A DNA stretch of 64,000 nucleotides. It comes from Myxococcales bacterium (lineage in GTDB: Bacteria; Myxococcota_A; Bradymonadia; UBA7976; UBA1532). This document shows positions 1 through 9,699 of the stretch, piece after piece (the stretch's first letter is position 1; every line of letters starts with the position of its first letter). The notes under the pieces are model-generated. The model ran no database searches and was not told the DNA's origin. It was given only the letters and a program-made list of their open reading frames with translations. The translations under genes and the position numbers were made by a program. Location of the stretch: assembly GCA_020633555.1 (NCBI GenBank), contig JACKDL010000026.1, forward strand, positions 1-64,000, in the 5' to 3' direction.

Positions 1-660
1 TGGGAGATCCTGGGCGGCCTCATCGGCGCCATCGACTGGCTGGTGGGCCACATGGCGGCGCACTACCGCGCCGCCCTGGGTGAGCCCCACGGCTGGCTCT
101 ACGCCGCCATCGTGGGCCTGGGGATCGCCGTGGCCTGGGGCGCCGGCCTCCGGCTCGCCTGGCGCACCTTCCGCGCCGGCCTGAAGAAGCCCGAGGAGCC
201 CCGCGCCGCCAAGGAGGGTCTGGCCGTCGGCTTCACCGCCTTCACGGCCCTCTCCACCGTCTGCGTGCTCGCCGCCGCGGGCGCCTGGTTCACGGTGCGC
301 TTCTTCACCCCGGGCGAGGCCGTGGAGCCCCGCGCCGTGGCGGACGGCCTCACCGCCCTGCAGCACGACCTGGGGCAGGCCCTGGGCTGGGCCGCCCCGA
401 AGGTGGATCGCGGCCTCGACAAGGTGGCCGACCGCAGCCGCCCGGTGGTGGCCAACGTCCGCGAGATCATGGAGATCTTCGGCCCCCTGCTGCTGGCCAT
501 GGCCGTGGCCGCCGTCTCGATGGTGCTGCTGGCCCGCCGCTCGAGGGAGTGGTGGAAGGTGCAGGCGCCCATCACCAAGGTGGGCGTGCTCTCGCTCACC
601 GTCTTCGTGCTGCCCTTCATGGCGCTGTTCGCCGCGGTTGTGCTCAAGCGGGCCCTCTGA
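1..660 (+). CDS. Multi-pass membrane protein, 5' end cut by the window
   Basis: The reading frame is open from the first base, so the true start lies to the left; about 219 codons are visible. Four hydrophobic stretches long enough to span a membrane lie at visible residues of about 31-54, 78-102, 159-178 and 195-216. A more polar segment between the second and third (AVADGLTALQHDLGQALGW and following) probably sits outside the bilayer as amphipathic helix. The protein ends shortly after the fourth segment with KRAL. I do not recognise the family and assign no function. The next gene on this strand begins 77 bases downstream with its own ribosome binding site. Confidence 0.6.
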   Translation, partial: WEILGGLIGAIDWLVGHMAAHYRAALGEPHGWLYAAIVGLGIAVAWGAGLRLAWRTFRAGLKKPEEPRAAKEGLAVGFTAFTALSTVCVLAAAGAWFTVRFFTPGEAVEPRAVADGLTALQHDLGQALGWAAPKVDRGLDKVADRSRPVVANVREIMEIFGPLLLAMAVAAVSMVLLARRSREWWKVQAPITKVGVLSLTVFVLPFMALFAAVVLKRAL

Positions 661-737
661 CCGCCCCCGCCTTGGGTTGCCAGCGGCCGGCGCCCGCCCG
701 CAAGATGCGGCACCCATCAACCCACTGGGAGACCCCC

Positions 738-1064
738 ATGAGCGAGCTCATCATCGAAGATCTGGTCGAGGGCCACGGCGCCAGCCCCCAGCAGGGCGAC
801 ACCGTGGTGGTGCACTACACCGGCTGGCTGACCGACGGCACCAAGTTCGACAGCAGCAAGGACCGCGGCCGCCCCTTCGAGTTCCCCCTGGGCATGGGCC
901 GCGTCATCGCCGGCTGGGATCAGGGCGTGGCCACCATGAAGATCGGCGGCACCCGCAAGCTGACCATCCCCGCCCACCTGGGCTACGGCAGCCGTGGCGC
1001 GGCGGGCATCATCCCGCCCAACGCCACGCTGATCTTCGAGGTGGAGCTGCTGGGCATCCGCTGA
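738..1064 (+). CDS. FKBP-type peptidyl-prolyl cis-trans isomerase
   Basis: A 108-residue single-domain FKBP that should catalyse cis-trans isomerisation of X-Pro bonds during protein folding. Family landmarks are visible in order: VVVHYTGWLTDGTKFDSS, then the FEFPLGMGRVIAGWDQG loop, then GYGSRGAAGIIPPNATLIFE, ending in VELLGI. Both the length and the order match minimal FKBP12-like enzymes. The start is the ATG at 738, preceded by GGGAG; an upstream in-frame extension exists but lacks family similarity. No signal peptide or membrane segment is present, so it is probably cytoplasmic. Confidence 0.95.
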   Translation: MSELIIEDLVEGHGASPQQGDTVVVHYTGWLTDGTKFDSSKDRGRPFEFPLGMGRVIAGWDQGVATMKIGGTRKLTIPAHLGYGSRGAAGIIPPNATLIFEVELLGIR

Positions 1065-1203
1065 CGCGGCCCCCCGTGGCCCATCAGCCCGCATCCAGGC
1101 GTCTCGCAACGGGCACCCCACGGCTCGGCGACGGGTGCCGTCAGGGGCTACGCCCGTGACCCCCAGGTCAGGATGCGGGGTGCAAAGGCCGTACTCGCTC
1201 GAC

Positions 1204-2751
1204 ATGCTCGGCGCCCTCTCCCTGCTCGTGATCCTGGCGGCCCCTGCCGCCTGCGACTACGCCGCCAGCCACGCGCTGGTGGTGGGCATCGACCGCTACG
1301 GCCCGGGCATCAGCCCGCTGCGCGCGGCGCGGCGGGACGCCGAGCGGGTGGGCGCCGCCCTGCGGGCCCGCGGCTTTCAGGTCAGCGAGCTGCTCGACGG
1401 CCAGGCGACCCGGGCCAACATCATGCGCACGCTGGGCGACGAGCTGCTGCCCCGCACCCGCCCCGACGACCGGGTGGTGATCTACTTCGCCGGGCACGGG
1501 GTGACTGTGGGCGAGCGGGATCACACCATGGGCTACCTGATCCCGGCCGACGGGCACCCCGATCGCCCGGTGGCCACGGGCATCGCCATGCGTGAGCTCA
1601 CCGAGCTGCTCGGGACCGCGCCCGCCCGCCACCGCCTGTTTCTGGCCGACGCCTGCTACAGCGGGCTCGCCTTGCCCGGTGAGCGCAGCCTGAAGCGCGC
1701 GGCACTGCCCCCCGGCGACGCGGCCCGCTGCGCTGCGCTGCGTGAGCCGGTCACCAGCGTCATCGTGGCTGGCCGCAAGGGACAGGTCGCCCTGGAGGAT
1801 GCCGACGGAGGCGCCTTCACCCACACCCTGCTGCGCGGGCTCGCCGGCCAGGCCGATCCCGACGGCGACGGCACCCTCAGCCACCTGGAGCTGGCCGCCT
1901 ACCTGGATCGGGTGGTCCCCCAGTTCACGTTGCGGCGGTGGGGCCAGGTGCAGAGCCCGCAGGCCGTGCACCGGGGCGCGGGGACGCTGCTCCTGGCGGT
2001 GGTTGCCGACGACGCCAACTCGGCGATCCCGACGCCGGTGACGCCCGCCCGGCAGCGGACCGTGCGGGGGGTCGCGGTCGTGGAGGTCCCCGCCGGCGCT
2101 TTCCTGATGGGCTGCGACCCCACCCACCAGCCCGGCTGCCCGCAGAGCGAGCAACCCCGTCGTCAGGTCACGTTGCCCGCCTACGGCATCACCCGCACCG
2201 AGATCACCGCCGCCCAGTACGGCCGCTGCGTCGAGGCCGGCGGCTGCACCCCCACCGAGCCGCAGTTCGACCAGGCCGGGTGCAACGGCAGCCGCTTTGA
2301 CCGCGGCGAGCACCCCATGAACTGCGTCACCTGGGCGCAGGCCAAGGCCTACTGCGCCTGGCTGGGGGGCGGGCTGTGCCCGGCCACCCACTGGGAGAAG
2401 GCGGCCCGGGGCGGCGACGGCCGCCGCTACCCCTGGGGCGACGAGTCACCCACCTGCGCCCGGGCCCAGATGAAGGACAGCGGCGACGGCTGCGGGTCGT
2501 TGGACACGGCGCCCGTGGGCGCCAAGCCCGGCGACCAGTCGCCCTTCGGGGTGATGGACATGGCCGGCAACGTGACGGAGTTCATCGCCGACCGGATCGC
2601 CGAGGCGCAGGGTCAAGCCATGCGCGTGGGATACCGGGGCGGGGCCTTCTCGACCGGGCCCGAAGACATGCGGTGCAGCGCCGTGGGCGATCAGAACCCG
2701 GCGCTGACCGGCACCGCCTTCGGCATCCGCTGCTGCCTCCCCCCGCCCTGA
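1204..2751 (+). CDS. Secreted caspase-like protease fused to an FGE/sulfatase-modifying domain
   Basis: A 515-residue protein with a hydrophobic N-terminus (MLGALSLLVILAAPAAC) that is likely an export signal; a GTG at 1135 in frame is an alternative start. Residues 20-250 form a peptidase C14 (caspase/metacaspase) domain, with catalytic His98 in YFAGHG and Cys151 in DACYSG. Residues from about 283 to the end form a formylglycine-generating-enzyme-like domain: VPAGAFLMGC, then WAQAKAYCAWLGG, RYPWGDE, FGVMDMAGNVTEF and RGGAF. FGE-type folds are often reused as binding modules, so enzymatic FGE activity is not implied. The segment 1905-2080 links the domains. It stands alone on its strand and is convergent with clpV. 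Confidence 0.88.
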   Translation: MLGALSLLVILAAPAACDYAASHALVVGIDRYGPGISPLRAARRDAERVGAALRARGFQVSELLDGQATRANIMRTLGDELLPRTRPDDRVVIYFAGHGVTVGERDHTMGYLIPADGHPDRPVATGIAMRELTELLGTAPARHRLFLADACYSGLALPGERSLKRAALPPGDAARCAALREPVTSVIVAGRKGQVALEDADGGAFTHTLLRGLAGQADPDGDGTLSHLELAAYLDRVVPQFTLRRWGQVQSPQAVHRGAGTLLLAVVADDANSAIPTPVTPARQRTVRGVAVVEVPAGAFLMGCDPTHQPGCPQSEQPRRQVTLPAYGITRTEITAAQYGRCVEAGGCTPTEPQFDQAGCNGSRFDRGEHPMNCVTWAQAKAYCAWLGGGLCPATHWEKAARGGDGRRYPWGDESPTCARAQMKDSGDGCGSLDTAPVGAKPGDQSPFGVMDMAGNVTEFIADRIAEAQGQAMRVGYRGGAFSTGPEDMRCSAVGDQNPALTGTAFGIRCCLPPP

Positions 2752-2780
2752 CGGGGGGCGAGCGCGCCGGGCGGCCGCGG

Positions 2781-5700
2781 CTACTCGGCGCCGGGCTGAC
2801 CCTTCTCTTCGCGAGCGGCCTGGGCGATCTCCATGAGCGCCTGGGTGGCCAGCTTCACCAGGTCCTCGCCCTGGGGCGGCTCGGTGGGGTCGCGCGCCTC
2901 GACGCGCTTCGTCGCCTCGGACAGGTTGCTGAGGGCCGCCTTGGCCTTGTCGGCCAGCGGGCCCGGGCCCGCGTTGGCGATGCCCGCCAGCGCCTGGCGC
3001 GCCATGGCCATGACGTCGGGCATGGCCTTGATGGCCTGGGCGCGGGTCTCGGCGGGCGGGGGCTCGGCCGCGGGGGGCGCCGAGGGTTCGGCGGGCGGCT
3101 CGGCCGCGGCCGCGGCGGGCGCCGGCACCTCGCGGGCGCCGCCCGTCTCGACCTCGAGGCCGACGCGCACCCGGTCGTCGTCGCGCGCGGGCGGCGCCGC
3201 GGCCGGCGGCATCGACTCGGGCTCGGCGGCGGGCGGTTCGGGCGCGGGCGGCTCGGCGGCGGTGATCTCCTGGCACCGCCGGGGCTGGCGGCTGGGCGAT
3301 GGGCAGATCCAGCATGACCGGCTGCAGCTTGGGCGCCGGCTCGGGGGCCGGCGGGGGCGCGGCGGGCGCCGCGGCGGGCTTGGGGGCCGCGGGCGCAGGC
3401 GCCGGGATGGCCGCGCTGGGGGGCTGGCGCCGCCCGTGGGGGTTGGCGTCGAAGAAGTCGAAGGTGAAGCGCCCCTCGCGGAAGCCGATCTTCAGGGTGT
3501 CGGGCAGCGCGCCCGCCGCCATCTGGCCCAGCAGCGCCGACGACACCTTCGGCAGCAGGGTGCCGTTGATGATGTAGTCCACGTTGCGGGCGCCGGTCTC
3601 CACCTCGTTGCAGCGGTCGGCGATGGCCTGCACCACCGCCGGCTCCACCTCCAGCGCCATCTTGTGGCTCTCCCACAGGCGGTCGCGCACGTGCCCCAGC
3701 TTGAGCTGCACGATGCTGACCATGACCTCGGGGTTGATGGGGAAGTACGGCACGATGGTCATGCGGGCCAGCAAGGCCGGCTTGAAGTGCGCCGAGAGCA
3801 CCGGGCGGATGCGCTTGGTGAGCTCCTCGTGGGCCAGAGTGACCTGGCCTTCCTTCGTGTGCTCCATGATCAGATCGCTGGCCAGGTTGCTGGTCAGGAA
3901 GATCACGGTGTCCTTGAAGTCGATGACCCGGCCCTCGCCATCGGCGAGCATGCCCTTGTCGAACACCTGGTAGAACAGGTTGAGCACCTCGGGGTGCGCC
4001 TTCTCAACCTCGTCGAGCAGCACCACCGAGTAGGGGCGCTGGCGCACCGCCTCGGTGAGCACGCCGCCCTCGCCGTAGCCCACGTACCCCGGGGGGCTGC
4101 CGATGAGCCGGCTGACGGTGTGCTTCTCCTGGAACTCGCTCATGTTGATGGTGGTCATGAAGCGCTCGCCGCCGAACAGCAGATCGGCGACGCCCAGGGC
4201 GGTCTCGGTCTTGCCGACGCCGCTGGGGCCCACGAACAGGAACACCCCGATGGGAATCTTGGGGTTCTTCAGGCCCGCCTTGGCCGCCCGCACCCGGGTG
4301 GCGATGACCTCCATGGCGTGGTCCTGACCCTTGATGCGCTCGCCCAGGTTGGCCTCGAAGCTCAGCAGCGCCGCCGCCTCGTCGCGGACCATCTTGCCCA
4401 GGGGGATGCCCGTCCAGTCGCTGATGACCTTGCCGATGACCTCGGGGGTGACCTCGACGTTGACGATGGGATCGCGGCCCTGGATGGCGTGCAGCTCGGC
4501 GATGGCGGCGCCCAGGGCGCCCCGCAGCTCGTCGAGCTTCGCGGCGTCCAGGCTGGCCCCCTGCTGCTCGCCGAGCTGGTACTGGCTGAGGGCCTTGCGG
4601 GCCTCGATGACCTTCTGGGCGGCCTCGGACTCCATGGTCCAGGCCATGGTCAGATCGGTGACGCGCTGCTCGGTGGCCGCCAGCTCCTCGTCCAGCTCCT
4701 CCAGCCGGTCGTCCACGGGCACGGCGCACTTCTCGGCGTCGTGCACCAGGGCGGCGCGCTCGCGCTTCAGCGTCTCGATGTGACGCTCGGCGTCCTGCAG
4801 CTCGGCGGGCTTGCTGCTCAGGGCCACCCGCACGCGGGCCGCCGCCGTGTCCACCAGGTCGATGCCCTTGTCGGGGTTGTAGCGGCCGGTGATGTAGCGG
4901 GCGCCCAGCCGAGCCGCGGCCATCAGCGCGTCGTCGCGGATGATGACCCCGTGGTCCGCCTCGTAGCGGCTGCGCAGGCCGCGCAGCATGGTGGTGGTGG
5001 CGGCCACGTCGGGCTCGTCCAGCTTCACGAGCTGGAAGCGGCGCGAGAGGGCGGCGTCCTTCTCGAAGTGCTTCTTGTACTCGCTCCAGGTGGTGGCCGC
5101 GATGGTGCGCAGCTCGCCGCGGGCAAGCGCCGGCTTCAGCAGGTTGGCGGCGTCGCTGCCGCCCTCGCTGCCGCCGGCGCCGATCATCATGTGGGCTTCG
5201 TCGATGAACAGGATGATCGGCTTGGGCGACGCCTTCACGTCGTCGATCACCTGCTTGAGCCGCGCCTCGAACTCGCCCTTGATGCCGGCGCCCGCCTGCA
5301 GCAGGCCCAGGTCCAGCCCGATGAGCTCGACGCCCTCGAGCACGTCGGGCACGTCGCCGCTGACGATGCGCACCGCCAGGCCCTCGGCCAGGGCGGTCTT
5401 CCCCACGCCGGCCTCGCCCACGATGATGGGGTTGTTCTTCCGGCGGCGGGCCAGAATATCAATGATCTGGCGGATCTCGCGGTCGCGCCCGAACACGGGG
5501 TCGATCTGATCGGCCCGGGCGCGCTGGGTGAAGTTGGTGCCGTAGCGCGACAGCGCCGAGCCGTCATCGGCCGGCGGCCCCTCGAGGTCCCCGTGATCCC
5601 CCTCGCCCCCCGCGGCGGCCGCCGGGGCCTTGCCCAGGGCGCGGGCCTTCACCTGCGCCTGCCGGGTCTCCACGCTGGTGTGGGTGATCTCGTAGAAGTT

Positions 5701-6141
5701 GGCCTTCAGGTGGTCCTGGCCGATGGTCTCGAGGATGTCCGCGTAGTCGCCGCTGATGTAGCGCGCGGGGTTCTCGATGAGGGCCAGCAGCAGCGTGCCC
5801 GAGCGCACCTCGGGCAGCTTGAAGTCGATGCTGGCGATCATGAACGCCCGGCCCACCAGGCGGATGAGGAACGGGCTGAAGACCGGGCGGCCCGTGTTGC
5901 CGCGCTTGAAGGTCTCGAGCGTCTGCTGCAGCGACTTCTGCAGCCGGCCGGGGTCGCGGCCGAAGTGCAGGAAGATGTTGTTCAGGTCACCCGTGCCCTC
6001 TTCCAGCATGGTCAGCAGCAGGTGCTCGACCGTGACCTCGTAGTGGCCGCGGTTGACGCAGGCCGCGGCCGCCGCCTCCAGGCCCTGATTGCAGAAGGGG
6101 TTGAGGGTGCTGATCAGCGCTTTGAGGTCGACGTTCGCCAT
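2781..6141 (-). CDS. clpV: ClpV (TssH) type VI secretion ATPase with C-terminal extension; apparent frameshift
   Basis: AAA+ disaggregase that recycles contracted TssB/TssC sheaths. It starts at the ATG at 6141 (MANVDLKALISTLNPFC). A ClpV-type N-domain is followed by Walker A1 GEAGVGKT near residue 240, the Walker B box LFIDEAHMM, a middle coiled coil, Walker A2 GPSGVGKT near residue 640 and LLDEVEKAHPEV. ClpV proteins normally end near residue 880; here a Pro/Ala-rich tail begins near residue 895. The frame that encodes the ATPase runs without a stop to 2446, inside the opposing gene. One base skipped near 3268 instead gives a plausible tail (QEITAAEPPAPEPP, later TRAQAIKAMPDVMAMARQAL) ending at 2781, between the genes. 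With that correction the product is 1119 residues. No other type VI genes are in view. Confidence 0.85.
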
Positions 6142-6294
6142 GGCTGGACGCTCGCTCGAGGGGCATTGGAAACCCATCCATTTCGCGTGCTGGCGGGCCG
6201 GAGCGCAAGTTCCGCCGGGCCGCCCCGACGTTATGTTGACGATCCGCCCGCCGGCCCCCGACCATCCTCGCGCCCCTGCCCCCGGAGGTCCGCC

Positions 6295-6708
6295 ATGCGC
6301 GCCCTGCCCCTGCCCTGCCTGCTGCTGCCCGGCCTGCTGGTCGTCGCCCTGTCCGGGTGCGACGACGACGGCGGCGCCGCCACCGCCAACGGCTACCTGG
6401 AATGCGATGGCGCTCAGACCTGCGACCTGGAGTGCCCCGCCACCGGCGAGTGTCGCGTGGAGGTGGCCGGCAACGCCCAGGCCACGGTGCGCTGCGGCAC
6501 CGGCACCTGCGAGGTGGACTGCGCCGCCGGTGCCCGCTGTGCCGTGAGCTGCAAGACCGGCGACTGCGCGGTGACGTGCACGGGCTCCGCCGCCTGCACC
6601 CAGCGCTGCAACGCCGGCCAGTGCACCCTGACCTGCGACGCCGCCACCCAGAGCTGCCAGCAGATCGAGGGCACGGGCGAGGCCACCTGCACGGGCTGCA
6701 CGGGGTAG
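6295..6708 (+). CDS. Small Cys-rich repeat lipoprotein
   Basis: A 137-residue predicted lipoprotein. The signal peptide ends in lipobox LSGC, with acylated Cys22. GGAGGT stands five bases before the ATG at 6295. After a short Asp/Gly linker the mature part carries a short-period repeat in which Cys recurs every 4-9 residues: CDLECPATGECRVEV, VRCGTGTCEVDCAAGARC, AVSCKTGDCAVTC, CTQRCNAGQCTLTC. That spacing would suit a disulfide-stapled beta-solenoid. I do not recognise a catalytic domain. It is divergent from clpV, sharing a 153-base intergenic region. Confidence 0.75.
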   Translation: MRALPLPCLLLPGLLVVALSGCDDDGGAATANGYLECDGAQTCDLECPATGECRVEVAGNAQATVRCGTGTCEVDCAAGARCAVSCKTGDCAVTCTGSAACTQRCNAGQCTLTCDAATQSCQQIEGTGEATCTGCTG

Positions 6709-6710
6709 GC

Positions 6711-6744
6711 CTGCGCCAAGGGCTGGCGCAGCCCTACGCCAGCC
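6711..6744 (+). terminator. Two overlapping, mutually exclusive GC hairpins after the Cys-rich lipoprotein gene
   Basis: CTGCGCCA (6711-6718) pairs perfectly with TGGCGCAG (6724-6731). GGCTGGCG (6721-6728) pairs perfectly with CGCCAGCC (6737-6744). The two stems share bases, so only one can form at a time. They begin two bases after the stop codon. There is no T tract, so this is a terminator-like or RNA-stabilising structure rather than a textbook intrinsic terminator. Confidence 0.4.
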
Positions 6745-6832
6745 GCCGCGCGCACCCCAACAGTCATGGGGTTCAGCGCCCTGGCACGCCCCGTGCTCAT
6801 GCCCCCCGGTACCATCGACTGGGAGGAACCCG

Positions 6833-7966
6833 ATGCGTCGCCTGAGCCTGCTGCTTGCCCCCCTGCCTTTTCTGGCCGCCTGCGGCCCCACCGAAGAGAC
6901 CACCGAGCAGACCGCCCCACGGGAGGTGCCCATCGTGGCGCCCGACGGCGTGCTGGGGCCCGTCCACTGCGAAGACGGCCGGCTCGAAGAGCGCTGGGAC
7001 TACCAGTGGGACGGCCCCCGGCTGGTGGCCGCCACGCGCACCCGCGCCGCCGTGGATCTGCAGACCACCGTGACCTGGGCCGACGGGCGCCTGATGGGGT
7101 GGACCGGCGAGGGCCAGGACGCCAGCACGGTGACCTTCACCCGCGACGCCGCCGGCGACATCACGGGCTGGACCCGCACCGATCCCACCCGGGCGCCCCT
7201 GGAGGTCACGGTGGCGCCCATCGAGGGGGGCGTCGAGCTGCACCTGCGCGGCGAGCTGTACGTGACGCCGTGGACCATGGACCACGAGGTCTTCGACCTG
7301 AACGCCCTGCCCGACGTGGCGCGGGCGCTGCCCAGCATGGCCCTGCTCATCGAGGCGCTGGTGGGCGTGCACCTGGGCGACGACCCGGGCCTGGAGCTGG
7401 CGCTGGGGCAGGCCGACCTGCGCGAGCGCCGCACCGTGGACGCCCAGGGGCGGCTGACCGCCGTGACCTTCGACCTGGACGGCGACGGCGCCGACGACGT
7501 GGTGCAGACCCACGCCTACGCCGATGGGCAGGTGGTGATCACCCTGGATCTGGACGGTGACGGCGCCCCCGAGCGCACGACCACCCGCACCCTGGACGAC
7601 GAGGGCCGCCCCGTGCGCGAGGTGGTGGCCGGCGGCGCCCACACCTCGTGGCTGTACGAGCCGGGGCTGCTGAAGACCCTGCGCGACGACGACGGCGACG
7701 ACGCGCCGAACGCCGTGACCTGGCTGTACCTGAACGCCGCCGGGCAGCGGGTGCTGAAGTACGAGGACTACGACGCCAACGGCCAGGCCGAGTGGCGGCG
7801 CCGGTACGGCTACGGGGCCGATGGGCAGCGGGTGCTCGCGGAGCGCGACAACAACGGGGACGGCATCATCGACCACCGCTTCGAGGTGGCCCACGGCCCC
7901 GACGGCTCGGTGGTGAGCACCTTCGAGCGGGTGCCCGATCCCAACGGCTGCGGCGGCCGCTGGTAG
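6833..7966 (+). CDS. Lipoprotein with RHS-like or DGDG repeat text
   Basis: A 377-residue predicted lipoprotein: MRRLSLLLAPLPFLAAC has lipobox LAAC, and GGGAGGA precedes the ATG. The mature protein alternates short beta-strand text with turns such as VTWADGRLMGWTGEG, VTFTRDAAGDITGWTR, TFDLDGDGADDVVQTHAY and TLDLDGDGAPERTTT. This resembles the YD/RHS style of repeat and the Asp-rich turns of FG-GAP or calcium-binding repeats, but the match is loose. It contains no recognisable enzyme motif. It ends 28 bases before the convergent outer membrane protein gene. Confidence 0.7.
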   Translation: MRRLSLLLAPLPFLAACGPTEETTEQTAPREVPIVAPDGVLGPVHCEDGRLEERWDYQWDGPRLVAATRTRAAVDLQTTVTWADGRLMGWTGEGQDASTVTFTRDAAGDITGWTRTDPTRAPLEVTVAPIEGGVELHLRGELYVTPWTMDHEVFDLNALPDVARALPSMALLIEALVGVHLGDDPGLELALGQADLRERRTVDAQGRLTAVTFDLDGDGADDVVQTHAYADGQVVITLDLDGDGAPERTTTRTLDDEGRPVREVVAGGAHTSWLYEPGLLKTLRDDDGDDAPNAVTWLYLNAAGQRVLKYEDYDANGQAEWRRRYGYGADGQRVLAERDNNGDGIIDHRFEVAHGPDGSVVSTFERVPDPNGCGGRW

Positions 7967-7994
7967 GTCAGGTCCAAGCCGCCGTCGGCCCCGG

Positions 7995-9584
7995 TCAGAA
8001 CGACGTCAGGCCGTGGCGGATGATGAGGGTGAGCTGGGCGCCGCTGAACTCGGGGAAGTTGCGGCAGATGCCTGCGATGCACTTGATGCCGCCGCGCTGG
8101 GTGCCGACGGTGCTGCGGATCTGCAGCCAGTCGTTGGCGTCGTAGCGCAGGATGCCGGCGTAGAACAGGGTGCGGCCGCGCTGGGACTGGGTGTCGTAGC
8201 CCAGCTCGAAGGTCAGCGAGCCCAGGCCCGCCTTGTCCACGCTCAGCAGGGTGCTGCCGCGCACGTTGTCGTCGAGCTGCCCGCCCGTGCTGCCCTGCTC
8301 GAGCTGCCGGAACTGGTTCAGGCTCTGCAGGTGGATCCCGTAGGCGCCCGTCAGGTGCTGCACCCAGTCCAGGTCGTAGTGGGCGATGACCTTCACCACC
8401 TCCTCGCGGGCGGTGTTGTAGGCCTGCCGGTAGCCGCCGTTGGTGGTGATGCGCGACGCCCCCTGCCCGTAGACGTACTCGAAGCCGCCGAAGCCGTGCA
8501 GCACCCGCACCTCGGCCTCGCCCTCGCCCTGATCCTCCAGCTTGAACAGGCCGTTGGCGTGGAACACCAGGTCGCCGTCCAGGAAGAAGCGCTCGGCGCG
8601 CAGGCGGCCGCCCACCACGTCCTCGACGTTGCTGACCTCCATGTCGATGCGCTCGAGGGTGGGGATGTTGTTGTAGCGGAAGCGCTGCTGGGTGGCCTGG
8701 TTCAGGCCGCCCACCTGCTCGAAGCCAAGGGTGTCGTGATCCAGGGCGTTCAGGTGCAGGCCCTCGATGAGGAAGGCCCAGTCGGGGGGCGTGATGTCGA
8801 TGGCCACGTAGCTGGCGGTGGCCTGGTGACTGTCCTGGCCCGCCCGCACGAGCTGCTGCAGATTGCCCTCGGCGTAGACCGCCAGCCAGTCGGTGAGGGT
8901 CGGGGCCTCAAAGGTGAGGCCCACGGTGGTGTTCCGGTCGTCGCCCTCGCTGGCCGCAATGGGCTCCTCGCGCTCCATGAACAGCGCATGGCCCCCCACG
9001 AACAGCCCGGCGCCCGCGGCCACGCGGCCGTGGCCGCCCACCATGATGTCCTCGGTGTCCTCGAGGAACCGCTGCGACACCAGGTCCACGTTGGCCGGGT
9101 TCACGCGACCTGCGAACAGCGACCCCTGCAGGGTCGGGCCGCTCCAGGCCAGGTCGCCGCCGCGCAGCGACACGTCGACCCCCAGCTCGTCCACCTTGCG
9201 CAGGCTGAGCACCAGGCCGCGGCCGAGCTGCTTGAAGTAGTCGCCCACGGTGAGCTTGAGCTTGCCCAGGTTGTAGCGCACCTGCACCCGCTCCACCCGC
9301 GAGTCGCTGCGCAGCCCGGCGGTGTCGGGATCGATGAAGTACATCCCGTCCACCCGCAGGTTGGTGGTCAGGTCGCCGGCGGATCCCACGATGTTCAGGC
9401 GGTCGAGGAAGAAGCCGTACTGGTCGTCGCTGGTGAGCTCGCCGGGCGGCTCAGCCCGCCACTCGCTGGTGAGCGTGTTGGTCACCGTGGCGCTCGGGGC
9501 CCCGTCGCGGGCGGCGGCCGGGCCGGCGGCCAAGGCCACCCCCACCGCCATCGTCCATGCCCTGTGCTGCTTCATCGCCCCCAT
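7995..9584 (-). CDS. Outer membrane beta-barrel protein, DUF6029-like
   Basis: A 529-residue exported protein with signal peptide MKQHRAWTMAVGVALAAGPAAA. The ATG at 9584 is annotated; an ATG three codons later (9575) is equally plausible. The mature sequence shows alternating hydrophobic/polar strands and ends in a terminal aromatic (LTSF), as outer membrane barrels do. The N-terminal text (FLDRLNIVGSAGDLTTNLRV, then YFKQLGRGLVLSLRKVDELG and DVSLRGGDL) matches my memory of the DUF6029 family, which lacks an assigned function. It lies downstream of a run of secreted thioredoxin-fold proteins on the same strand, separated from them by one small gene on the other strand. Confidence 0.72.
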   Translation of the reverse strand: MGAMKQHRAWTMAVGVALAAGPAAARDGAPSATVTNTLTSEWRAEPPGELTSDDQYGFFLDRLNIVGSAGDLTTNLRVDGMYFIDPDTAGLRSDSRVERVQVRYNLGKLKLTVGDYFKQLGRGLVLSLRKVDELGVDVSLRGGDLAWSGPTLQGSLFAGRVNPANVDLVSQRFLEDTEDIMVGGHGRVAAGAGLFVGGHALFMEREEPIAASEGDDRNTTVGLTFEAPTLTDWLAVYAEGNLQQLVRAGQDSHQATASYVAIDITPPDWAFLIEGLHLNALDHDTLGFEQVGGLNQATQQRFRYNNIPTLERIDMEVSNVEDVVGGRLRAERFFLDGDLVFHANGLFKLEDQGEGEAEVRVLHGFGGFEYVYGQGASRITTNGGYRQAYNTAREEVVKVIAHYDLDWVQHLTGAYGIHLQSLNQFRQLEQGSTGGQLDDNVRGSTLLSVDKAGLGSLTFELGYDTQSQRGRTLFYAGILRYDANDWLQIRSTVGTQRGGIKCIAGICRNFPEFSGAQLTLIIRHGLTSF

Positions 9585-9699
9585 CGTCCCCAGTTGAACG
9601 CCCGCATCTTGGATCGCCCGGGCGGGTCCGTCGACCCTGCCCTTGCGGCCACCTTGGCCCCGGCGGGATCATCGGGCGACGGACCGCAGAGGAGACGAG

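Noticed and set aside
6142..6294. Shared divergent promoter for clpV and the Cys-rich lipoprotein
   Set aside because: A TTGACG hexamer is present at 6236-6241 but no credible -10 follows, so no promoter is called.
2833..6708. Long plus-strand open frame opposite clpV
   Set aside because: It is the antisense shadow of clpV, lacks family similarity and is rich in Gln/Leu/His expected from GC-rich reverse frames.
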